Shown: one piece after another, positions 42,101-46,731 of the stretch
Layout of the letters: each line of letters opens with the position of its first letter
How positions within the stretch are numbered: position 1 is the stretch's first letter
Assembly: GCA_900318275.1 (NCBI GenBank)
Contig: ONJY01000015.1
Coordinates: 1 to 46,731, forward strand
Direction: 5' to 3'
Source of the DNA: an uncultured Bacteroidales bacterium
Lineage (GTDB): Bacteria > Bacteroidota > Bacteroidia > Bacteroidales > P3
Length of the DNA: 46,731 bases
Notes under the pieces: model-generated
Seen by the model: only the letters and a program-made list of their open reading frames with translations
Databases searched by the model: none
Told to the model about the DNA's origin: nothing
Program-made: the position numbers and the translations under genes

Positions 42101-42134
42101 CCGCAAGCATCAAAGTTCGTAAAACTTTCTTCAT
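35877..42134 (-). CDS. Giant secreted modular protein with three GEVED domains (2085 aa)
   Basis: Signal peptide 1-22 (ending ATRAQ). A jelly-roll module (about 33-195) and FN3 come first, then a second jelly-roll near 285. Three GEVED-type domains follow, at about 535-690, 776-935 and 1518-1675. Each opens YCxPxxxSxDGxGITNVTFG, contains TYGT(I/V)IWVDWN or YDYGTIIWVDWN, and closes with AVxHDYTL. FN3 and jelly-roll modules lie between them, and a jelly-roll near 1770-1930 resembles the first one. One InlB-like repeat and the 75-aa C-terminal domain ending KRVLVVR finish the protein. GEVED domains are common in secreted Bacteroidota proteins and have no settled function. No enzyme motif; probably surface-exposed. 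Confidence 0.92.
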   Translation of the reverse strand: MKKVLRTLMLAALVLLPLATRAQQDCTTPIEVYAGHAFAEDFEGSANIPACWTVSGPGVWSVGVGDNYSSTGTHGGSRNAVITHGTSGNATKLITPVLDLSNATGAQLTFWQVRRSWSGDIDGLKIYYRDDTTATAIWTQLEYYSTSCEVWTESVINLPNLSSTYQVAFEFIDAWGYGLGIDDIYIGLPPTCFPVLGLAIDESLTTEESLTLVWHDTSSSSAAYTIYNVTDGEEVSSGYSDTTITITGLSASTAYTFSVTTECGADDMSTPVFVSGRTACGDITTLPWVEDFSSYTGINTEQLIPCWTKGMSPTGNYPIVNEEGELYFYYSSYYGGNSSMFWAVSPTFGDEISMNELELSFTYNNYYDYNSTLIVGIIDTQSYVPGTTPIDTIAVLAVNSQDPINAYLSLADYEGDGHNIIFIVKGLSGTYATYAVIDNIDLHLLPTCPRPTDLALTGASPTSATFTWSGSATSYMYTLFNSADNSVVATDEVADTTVTIENLVRGNDYYFRLVAVCGEGDTAGSIPDVNVHLDYCVPSPSSIDGSGITNVTFGVAEEQVNNTQRPTSAPYYGDYSAMVGAVQAGTTAEVSITFGTGYTYGTIIWVDWNNNFQLEGSEVVYYGMSTNANPTTLTASMVVPATQDTGLYRMRIAAADGFFDNYVTSAAAAATAPSCFEASYAVVHDYTLHVTEAPECLPPADLTIVTLSTESVTIAWSGDASNYEYMLKVGDSVVATDVVSDTMATITDLTGETNYVFSVSSDCGSDQSLYSNIAFFTGYCSPDPTSVDGAGITNVTFGVGDEVVNNNQGPAVAPYYGNYSSMVGAVAASSELNVSITYSTGYTYGTVIWVDWNRNMIFDGNEVVWVGESDNSTPTTMTASFEVPTTQDTGLYRMRIAGADSYFDNYTSSITAAAAADPCFSTNYAVAHDYTLHVLEAPDCLSPRNLTLDSAGAETLSLSWTPQGDESQWIVVLNDTIQQLVTDTAVTIENLEPNTEYAVAVYAYCGGTDTSFAVTGVYRTTCVRVANLPWHEGFENYPAGYYSDNSNIFSDQCWDVLDRYPGYPFVYTGEYVHSGSNSLSLFGANSMVVLPLFDQPVEDLQLSFWAISSPDVTLEIGVLVDPADASTFQVVSTLTPSTYYESGYVEVTFDGRTTANAMAIRYTTNTYYASNAYIDDITVMLAPSCSKPQSVFMRDISTDGATVVIADTNEVMNYHLVLLSGADTAYNQVVTDTVVIISGLTPGTIYNICASAICSDGIETSPANGMFSTECVSIATLPYTENFEAWPSGYNAPFNPCWVKGSSTGESSYPYIGSENNNKYMAMYGYSDYVYAIMPTIDESIDISGLELSFDVSNAYGDPSTLLVGLVDTLVYASTTAIDTIATLNITSSTYTTQYVSFGNYQGQKRYILLLCKGNFSSNYAYIDNMNLHLIPTCPRPENIVATVDATTVTYEWVGEEDAYQYRLMPQGSDSVVSTGIVADTTVTIDNLDIDVDYVFEVRSVCGAGDTGIWVSCQPVHIGYCTPNATSVDGLGITNVTFGTTEIVNNSARPTVAPFYGNYTNLVGDVAAGDDVDVLITYATGYDYGTIIWVDWNNDMSFDGTEVVYYGMSASANPTVLTATISVPGIQDTGLYRMRIAGADIYFSSYVTSAAMAATADPCFSSTYAVAHDYTLRVTGALSCVRPSNLTLDDATTSSLTVSWTPSGEESSWLVRLNDSTWQTATTPTYTFSGLDANTPYTVSVRAYCGGTDTSSAVSDVFRTQCAVISLLPHTETFEAADMGCWLSDGQGEWTVGVGDYSSSTGAFEGAQNAKIVHATTGSTTKLLSPVIDIDDVDSLKLTFAHVQRAWGSDIDAHRVLYRLSAGGDWVEAANYTGAIASWTVDSLMLPGNTYQIAFEYTDHYGYGVGLDSIVIEASGAGVITEDTLTVTLAVNDATLGSVAPAAGIYDYVAADSVVYSATPATGSVFVAWHVVYDNGTTDSVHTARYAMLAGTLIDNGVRSMTVTAVFRSTVGIDDVSADMNIFVTGTRIVVRGAEGEDIYIYDLNGRTVATKANAGETMEFTMESSGVYMVKVGDAPAKRVLVVR

Positions 42135-42210
42135 GATGTTCTGATTAATTGGTTAATAATATGTTTGTTATCCATTTTTCGTTGTATATTTCACACCCAC
42201 AAATCAAGTG

Positions 42211-42242
42211 CAAACGTACAAAGGATTTCCTTAAAAAGCAAA
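42211..42242 (-). promoter_or_regulatory. Promoter of the 2085-aa surface protein gene
   Basis: On the minus strand TTTG (42242-42239), 20 nt, then TACGTTTG (42218-42211). Confidence 0.82.
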
Positions 42243-42343
42243 TTATTTTTCCTTAAAAAAGCCCAAAAGCCCGTCTTCCAATAGTTTACACATTGGTGCC
42301 CACACGCCACTCTCACAACTCCACGCCGTTGCACCTCACCAGA

Positions 42344-42376
42344 CCGTCCTAAACCCGTCCTAAACCCGTCCTAAAC
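42344..42376. repeat. 11-bp tandem array, three perfect CCGTCCTAAAC units
   Basis: Three identical 11-mers head to tail. The same unit forms the array at 29529-29572, about 12.8 kb away. It starts 102 bp upstream of the -33 element of the 2085-aa gene. Confidence 0.95.
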
Positions 42377-42640
42377 GGCATCACCTCCCCCACCCAAAAG
42401 GGAGCATCGACGCATCGGGGACCGGCAAGCAAACCCCGGAGAGGCGACGGACATTTGCCGTGGATGCCAACCAACGGGCTCGAGGGCACCATCAGGCCGA
42501 GCCTCCGAAGGATGGCAGAGTAAAACCGACACATATATTCCGTCGCCCCTATGGGACTCCAACTGCCATATCTCCTTGATTCCGTGGGTTTGCACTCACG
42601 GCTACTTTCCGTGTCCCCGAGTGGGGACATCCTCCGCGGG
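42377..42640 (-). other. Gene-free stretch with palindromes, possible decayed intergenic repeat element
   Basis: I see no credible gene here. On the minus strand it holds GTCCCC/GGGGAC (42613-42628, 4-nt loop), CCGTGAGT...ACCCACGG (42582-42601) and the near-palindrome GTCCCATAGGGGC. From memory, similar words (CCGTGGGT pairs, GTCCCxTAGGGAC) occur in dispersed non-coding elements of Bacteroidota genomes. Open frames across it (for example 42349-42630) have no protein-like features. Confidence 0.45.
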
Positions 42641-42643
42641 CGC

Positions 42644-42863
42644 TACAACCCCCATACGGAGCCTCTACGCCCCCCCTACGGCATTTCTTCAGTAGTTCTT
42701 CAGTAAAACACTGAAGAACTACTGAAGAAGCATCGTTGAAGTACTGAAGAACTGCCGTACCGGCTCCGAGGGTGATGCGGAAATGAAAGGATGGAAAACG
42801 GAGCGGAAAGACAGGAGGAAGGCAGGGGGAAGCGGGTAGAAAGCCGGGGAAAAGGAAAGGGAA
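42644..42863. repeat. 220-bp array of twenty 11-mers in one phase
   Basis: The phase holds from TACAACCCCCA at 42644 through TACGGAGCCTC, TACGCCCCCCC, TACGGCATTTC, TTCAGTAGTTC, TTCAGTAAAAC, ACTGAAGAACT, ACTGAAGAAGC, ATCGTTGAAGT, ACTGAAGAACT and GCCGTACCGGC. It continues into a purine-rich run of units such as AGACAGGAGGA, AGGCAGGGGGA, AGCGGGTAGAA, AGCCGGGGAAA. At its centre is a perfect 20-bp inverted repeat, 42685-42704 with 42710-42729, around a 5-nt loop AAAAC. It fills the region before the plus-strand operon; no clear promoter is visible there. Confidence 0.9.
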
Positions 42864-42942
42864 AGGTGTGAATTACGAGGAAAACAGAGAAAAATCACAC
42901 ACGCGAACAATAAAAAGCAACAAGCTGCGTTGTAATGCTGTT

Positions 42943-44487
42943 ATGGGTGTTATAGCGCGACAAAGCATCAAGGGGGCAATGGCCAACTACCTGGGGGTGG
43001 CGATAGGGTTCGTCACCACATTCTTCGTGCTCACCCGCATGCTGACCACCGAGGAGGTGGGCCTGACACGCGTGCTGGTGGACGCCGCCGTGCTCTTCTC
43101 GGCCATAGCGCAGCTGGGCACCAACGCCTCGATAGTGCGCTTCTTCCCCTGGTTCAAGGAGGGGCGCGACCACCACGGCTTCTTCGGCCTGGCGCTGCTG
43201 CTGCCGCTGGCGGGCTTCGCCCTGGTGGGGCTGGTGCTGCTGGCGTTCCGCGGACAGCTCGTGGAGGTATACAGCGTCAACTCGCCCTTGCTGACCGACT
43301 ACTTCGGCCTGCTGCCGATGCTGATATTCTTCTCGCTCTACCTGACGGTCTTCGAGACCTGCGCGTCAGTGCTGATGCGCATCACGGTGCCCAAGATGGT
43401 GCGCGAGGTGGGCATCAGGGTGTTCAACCTGGCGGCCTATCTGCTCTACGGCTACCGCGTCATCTCGCTCGACGCCTTCGTGTGGCTCTTCTGCGGCAGC
43501 TACGGGCTGGCCATGCTGCTCAACCTGTTCTACCTGCTCAGTATCGAGCATTTCCGCCCGGGCATATTCCGCATCGACTGGCGGCAGCTGCGCTCCACGG
43601 GGCTGGTGCGCGACATGCTGCGCTACACGCTCTTCATGACCGCCACGGTGCTGGCGGGCAACGTGCCCCTGCTGGGGTCGCTGTTCCTCGGCGCCAAGGC
43701 CGGCCTGGCGCTGACGGGCGTCTACACCATAGCTTTCTTCATAGCCAATGTCGTCGAGGTACCCTACCGCTCGCTGGGAGCCATATCGCGGCCCGTGATA
43801 GCGGCGGCGGTGAAGGAGGGCGACTGGCAGGAGGTGAACCGCCTGGGACGGCAGGTGAGCCTGCACCAGCTGATGGTGAGCCTCACGATATTCTACATCA
43901 TCTGGATCAACCTCGACACCCTCTTCACGCTGATACCCAACGGCGAGGACTACCGCGGGGGCGCTGGCGTGGTGCTCATCCTCGGGCTGGCCAAGGTGCT
44001 CAACTCGTCGCTGAGCATAGGCACCGACGTGCTCAACTACTCGCGCCACTACGCCTACGGGCTGCTCTTCATCGGGGCCTTGACCGTGAGCGCCCTGGTG
44101 CTCAACGACCGCCTGATAGGGCCCATGAGCATCAACGGCGCGGCCATGGCCACGCTGCTGAGCTACGCCATATACTTCACCATGCTGCTGGCATTCCTGT
44201 GGCGGCGGCTGGGTGTGAGCCTCTTCAGCGCCGCACAGCTCAAGACGCTGGCGGTGATGGCCGCGGCCTTCGCCCTCGACTGGGCGTGGCGCACCTGGCT
44301 CACGCCCCTGATAGCCACCGGCGGCACAGTTCCGATGCTCGTCGACGCCGCGCTGAAGACCGCCGTGCTGGCCTCGGCGGCCTCGGCAGCCATGTTGGCA
44401 TGGAAGGTGTCACCCACGGTGAACGACATAGTGGTACGCATTTTGCATAGAGACAAAAACATAGAAAAATCAAATCGAGGAAGATAA
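42943..44487 (+). CDS. Polysaccharide/lipid flippase, MATE/MOP superfamily (Wzx-like)
   Basis: Integral inner-membrane protein, 514 aa from the ATG at 42943, with about 12-14 hydrophobic segments and a conserved flippase-type start (KGAMANYLGVAIGFVTTFFVLTRMLTTEEVGLTRVLVD). Loops such as IVRFFPWFKEGRDHHGFFG and VEVPYRSLGAISRPVIAAAVKEGDWQEVNRLGRQ fit polysaccharide-biosynthesis proteins of the MOP superfamily, which flip lipid-linked glycans across the membrane. The frame opens earlier (42868), but those 25 residues are polar and unlike the family. The stop TAA abuts the prfA ATG (TAAATG), so the two are translationally coupled. Substrate unknown; no glycosyltransferases are adjacent. Confidence 0.85.
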   Translation: MGVIARQSIKGAMANYLGVAIGFVTTFFVLTRMLTTEEVGLTRVLVDAAVLFSAIAQLGTNASIVRFFPWFKEGRDHHGFFGLALLLPLAGFALVGLVLLAFRGQLVEVYSVNSPLLTDYFGLLPMLIFFSLYLTVFETCASVLMRITVPKMVREVGIRVFNLAAYLLYGYRVISLDAFVWLFCGSYGLAMLLNLFYLLSIEHFRPGIFRIDWRQLRSTGLVRDMLRYTLFMTATVLAGNVPLLGSLFLGAKAGLALTGVYTIAFFIANVVEVPYRSLGAISRPVIAAAVKEGDWQEVNRLGRQVSLHQLMVSLTIFYIIWINLDTLFTLIPNGEDYRGGAGVVLILGLAKVLNSSLSIGTDVLNYSRHYAYGLLFIGALTVSALVLNDRLIGPMSINGAAMATLLSYAIYFTMLLAFLWRRLGVSLFSAAQLKTLAVMAAAFALDWAWRTWLTPLIATGGTVPMLVDAALKTAVLASAASAAMLAWKVSPTVNDIVVRILHRDKNIEKSNRGR

Positions 44488-45558
44488 ATGTTAGACAAAC
44501 TGGAAGCGATTTACACGCGCTACAAAGAGATTGAAGAACAGATGAACGACCCGCAGGTGACTGCGGACATGAAACGCTACGTGAAACTCAGCAAGGACTA
44601 CAAGGATCTGCAGCCCGTGGTGAAGGCCTATCACGAGTACAAGAACCTGCTCGACACCATAGCCGAATGCAAGGAATTGCTGGATAGCGAGAAAGACCCA
44701 GAGCTGCGCGAGATGGCCAAGGAGGAACTGACGGCCGCCCAAGAACGCAAGAATCCCATGGAGGATGACATACGCCTGCTGCTCATACCCGCCGACCCCA
44801 CGGACTCGAAGAACGCTGTGGTGGAGATTCGCGGCGGCACGGGCGGCGACGAGGCCTGCATCTTCGCCGGCGACCTGTTCCGCATGTACACACGCTACTG
44901 CGAGAAGAAGCACTGGAAAGTGGAGGTCACGGACTTCAACGAGGGCACCTCGGGCGGATACAAGGACATCACCTTCACCGTCACCGGCGACGGCGTCTAC
45001 GGCCTGCTGAAGTACGAGAGCGGCGTGCACCGTGTACAGCGTGTGCCGGCCACCGAGACGCAGGGCCGCATACACACCAGCGCCGCCGGCGTGGTGGTGC
45101 TGCCCGAGGCCGAAGAGTTTGACGTGGAGCTGAACATGAGCGACGTGCGCATTGACACCTTCTGCGCCAGCGGCCCCGGAGGACAGTGCGTGAACACCAC
45201 ATATTCGGCCGTGCGTCTGACACACATACCTACAGGCATCGTGGTCAGCATGCAGGACCAGAAGAGCCAGATCAAGAACAAGGAGAAGGCCATAGCCATA
45301 TTGCGCACAAGGCTCTATGAGCGCGAGTACAACAAGTACATGGAAGAGCTCTCCAGCAAGCGTAAGACCATGGTGGCCACGGGTGACCGCAGCGAGAAGG
45401 TGCGCACCTACAACTATCCGCAGAGCCGCGTGACGGACCACCGCATAGGATGGAGCATGCATAACCTGCCTGCATTCATGGACGGCGACATCGAGGAGTG
45501 CATAGAAGCGCTGCAGCTGGCCGAGAACGCCGAGAAACTGAAGGCAAGCGTTGGGTGA
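44488..45558 (+). CDS. prfA: Peptide chain release factor 1
   Basis: A 356-aa factor that terminates translation at UAA and UAG. The tripeptide anticodon PAT (residues 187-189, RVPATETQGR) marks RF1 rather than RF2. The peptidyl-hydrolase motif GGQ is at 231-233 (SGPGGQCVNTTYSAVRLTHIPTGIVV) and would be methylated by PrmC. The N-terminal coiled-coil domain and the C-terminal QSRVTDHRIGWSMHNLPAFMDGD are typical. Full length. It begins directly after the flippase stop, with a purine-rich GAGGAAG just upstream. Its TGA stop lies within the first unit of the heptamer array that fills the gap to aroE. Confidence 0.98.
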   Translation: MLDKLEAIYTRYKEIEEQMNDPQVTADMKRYVKLSKDYKDLQPVVKAYHEYKNLLDTIAECKELLDSEKDPELREMAKEELTAAQERKNPMEDDIRLLLIPADPTDSKNAVVEIRGGTGGDEACIFAGDLFRMYTRYCEKKHWKVEVTDFNEGTSGGYKDITFTVTGDGVYGLLKYESGVHRVQRVPATETQGRIHTSAAGVVVLPEAEEFDVELNMSDVRIDTFCASGPGGQCVNTTYSAVRLTHIPTGIVVSMQDQKSQIKNKEKAIAILRTRLYEREYNKYMEELSSKRKTMVATGDRSEKVRTYNYPQSRVTDHRIGWSMHNLPAFMDGDIEECIEALQLAENAEKLKASVG

Positions 45559-45615
45559 TAGGTTATAGGTGATGGGTTATAGGTTATAGGTTATGGGTTA
45601 TTGACTTTTGGTTAT
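45553..45615. repeat. 7-bp tandem array bridging prfA and aroE
   Basis: Nine heptamers in strict phase: GGGTGAT, AGGTTAT, AGGTGAT, GGGTTAT, AGGTTAT, AGGTTAT, GGGTTAT, TGACTTT, TGGTTAT. The first contains the prfA stop TGA (45556-45558); the last T is the first base of the aroE TTG start. The same words recur at 13034-13176. Confidence 0.93.
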
Positions 45616-46331
45616 TGAGAAGATACGGGTTGATAGGCAGGAAGTTGAGGCACTCGCTGTCGCAGGAGCTGTTTGAGGCGCAAGGCTTCAAGGACGCCAG
45701 ATATGGGCTCTACGAGATGTCGTCGCTCGACGGGCTGCGCCGTTGGGTCGAGGATGAGCATATCTGCGGGTTCAACGTCACAATACCCTACAAGCAAGCG
45801 ATACTGCCGTTGCTGGACACTGTGAATGACATGGCTGCGGAGATCGGGGCCGTGAACTGTGTGAGCGTCAAGGACGGACGCCTCACGGGTCACAACACTG
45901 ATGCACCGGCATTTATGGCTACCATGGCCGGCGAGCACTGCCACAGCAAAGCATTGATACTCGGCACCGGAGGCGCAGCGCGAGCTGTAGCTTACGCGCT
46001 CCGGCAGTTAGGGATAGAGTATGTTTTCGCCAGCCGGCACCCCGATGCCGCCACCGTGAAACCTGTCATAGGATACGATAAGATTACAGTAGAGTATGGC
46101 TTGATAGTCAACGCCACACCCGTGGGCATGTATCCCGACAACGAAAGCACGCCGCTCCCGCTCTCCACTCTCCACTCCCCACTCTCCAATCTCACAGTCT
46201 ATGACCTCATATACAACCCCTCACACACCCTGCTGATGAGGGAGGCCGAGACATTCGGCGCGAGGGTCAAAAATGGCCTCGACATGCTTCACCGGCAGGC
46301 GGAATTGAGCTGGGCAATATGGGGGCTATAG
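45615..46331 (+). CDS. aroE: Shikimate dehydrogenase
   Basis: A 238-aa NADPH-dependent enzyme that reduces 3-dehydroshikimate to shikimate in aromatic amino acid synthesis. The start is TTG (45615-45617), which gives the canonical N-terminus RRYGLIGRKLRHSLSQELF; no ATG is better placed. The substrate-binding SLS, catalytic Lys in FNVTIPYKQ and Asp in TGHNTDAPAF are present. So are the Rossmann loop LILGTGGAARAVAYAL, VNATPVGMYP and the end NGLDMLHRQAELSWAIW. The length is at the short end, normal for Bacteroidota. The segment PLPLSTLHSPLSNLT is encoded by a heptamer array and replaces the usual linker before YDLIYNP. Confidence 0.94.
   Translation: MRRYGLIGRKLRHSLSQELFEAQGFKDARYGLYEMSSLDGLRRWVEDEHICGFNVTIPYKQAILPLLDTVNDMAAEIGAVNCVSVKDGRLTGHNTDAPAFMATMAGEHCHSKALILGTGGAARAVAYALRQLGIEYVFASRHPDAATVKPVIGYDKITVEYGLIVNATPVGMYPDNESTPLPLSTLHSPLSNLTVYDLIYNPSHTLLMREAETFGARVKNGLDMLHRQAELSWAIWGL
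46161..46195. repeat. 7-bp tandem array within the aroE coding region
   Basis: Units CTCTCCA, CTCTCCA, CTCCCCA, CTCTCCA, ATCTCAC, read in frame as LSTLHSPLSNLT. The reading frame and downstream conserved motifs are intact. Confidence 0.88.
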
Positions 46332-46382
46332 AAAAATATAGCGTTATATACCAGGATATTGCAAGAAATATTGAAAAAATAT

Positions 46383-46413
46383 TTTGCCAGTTGAAAAAAT
46401 GTGCGTACTTTTG
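46383..46413 (+). promoter_or_regulatory. Promoter of the tRNA-Leu pair
   Basis: TTTG (46383-46386), 19 nt, TACTTTTG (46406-46413): an exact consensus match. Transcription would start near 46420. An AT-rich imperfect hairpin (about 46361-46387) overlaps it and may serve as the weak aroE terminator. Confidence 0.88.
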
Positions 46414-46447
46414 CACCCGCTTTTGAGAGAATGAAAGCTGCTTTTTT

Positions 46448-46530
46448 GCCCAGGTGGTGGAATTGGTAGACACGCTACTTTGAGGGGGTAGTCGCCATAG
46501 GCGGTGCAAGTTCAAGTCTTGTCCTGGGCA
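46448..46530 (+). tRNA. tRNA-Leu, anticodon GAG
   Basis: Cloverleaf with acceptor GCCCAGG/CCTGGGC, anticodon stem CTACT/GGTAG around loop TTGAGGG (anticodon GAG), the long variable arm of class II tRNAs, T-loop TTCAAGT and discriminator A. The CCA end is not encoded. Confidence 0.95.
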
Positions 46531-46557
46531 CAAACAAAAAAGCCTGAAACGAAGAGA

Positions 46558-46642
46558 GCCCGGATGGCGGAATTGGTAGACGCGCACGTTTCAGGTGCGT
46601 GTATCGAAAGATGTGCAGGTTCAAGTCCTGTTCCGGGCACCA
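46558..46642 (+). tRNA. tRNA-Leu, anticodon CAG
   Basis: Acceptor GCCCGGA/TCCGGGC, anticodon stem CACGT/GCGTG around TTCAGGT (anticodon CAG), long variable arm, T-loop TTCAAGT, discriminator A and an encoded CCA (46640-46642). It lies 27 nt after the GAG gene and is probably in the same transcript. Confidence 0.95.
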
Positions 46643-46647
46643 AAAAG

Positions 46648-46673
46648 AAGACCGACAAGCGGTCTTTTTTTTT
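46648..46673 (+). terminator. Intrinsic terminator of the tRNA-Leu operon
   Basis: Stem AAGACCG (46648-46654) with CGGTCTT (46660-46666), 5-nt loop, then a run of T to 46673. Confidence 0.9.
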
Positions 46674-46731
46674 GTACCCTCCACAGTCCTTGATATCAGT
46701 CCCGTTGTCGGCAAAGCCGACGCCTTCGGCA

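Noticed and set aside
39336-42122. A 928-codon plus-strand open frame antisense to the 2085-aa gene, with similar ones at 5871-7712 and 2235-3800
   Set aside because: Same reasons: shadow of threonine/serine/valine-rich coding sequence, no recognisable protein features.
17832-42134. Mobile element or genomic island boundaries around the surface gene cluster
   Set aside because: No transposase, integrase, target-site duplication or tRNA-linked direct repeat could be found; the tRNA-Leu genes at 46.5 kb show no att-like copy elsewhere in the window.
42349-42630. Small minus-strand open frames in the divergent region
   Set aside because: They cross hairpins and have no protein-like composition; the stretch is better read as non-coding.
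42644-42863. CRISPR array
   Set aside because: Units are 11 bp with no spacers between them, and no cas gene is present.
42868-42942. Upstream start for the flippase
   Set aside because: The extra 25 residues are highly polar and unlike the family N-terminus, and part of the upstream sequence is repeat-derived.

Overview
The window looks like chromosomal DNA of a member of the Bacteroidales (phylum Bacteroidota), probably an uncultured, fairly GC-rich lineage. Four things point there: promoters of the form TTTG-N19/20-TAnnTTTG, no Shine-Dalgarno reliance, giant secreted proteins with type IX secretion (T9SS) C-terminal sorting domains, and Bacteroidales-type AtpA, PrfA and AroE. I see no rRNA, insertion sequence, integrase, phage gene or CRISPR array.

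Layout. 1-2.1 kb: a cut-off Vat/CatB-type acetyltransferase coupled to a small Cys-rich protein, a sugar O-acetyltransferase and rpsO, all on the minus strand. 2.3-10.4 kb: a 2707-aa secreted FN3/jelly-roll protein. 10.8-16.2 kb: a sugar MFS transporter and an incomplete F-type ATP synthase operon (atpE-F-H-A-G, with no atpB, atpD or atpC). 16.3-22.8 kb: nadB, 4 nt behind a 1658-aa secreted C10 (streptopain-like) protease. 23.0-42.1 kb: three more giant secreted modular proteins (2098, 1965 and 2085 aa). 42.1-42.9 kb: a gene-free divergent region full of repeats. 42.9-46.6 kb, plus strand: a polysaccharide flippase, prfA, aroE and two tRNA-Leu genes.

The five giant secreted proteins fill about two thirds of the window. 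They are mosaics of adhesin-type jelly-roll (choice-of-anchor J/MAM-like) modules, FN3 domains, GEVED domains and InlB-B-like repeats. The modules are shuffled and duplicated between paralogues, and two genes share near-identical 3' ends and 5' leaders. Each gene has its own recognisable promoter, and most have a strong intrinsic terminator.

The least expected signal lies outside or across the genes. First, most spacers upstream of the giant genes carry degenerate tandem arrays with a strict 11-bp period. The arrays are often arranged as inverted halves and share words between loci; the largest runs for 20 units (42644-42863). Second, tandem arrays with a strict 7-bp period sit in two housekeeping spacers, where they supply or touch stop and start codons, and inside the coding sequences of aroE and probably atpG. 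I do not recognise either as a described Bacteroidales repeat system.
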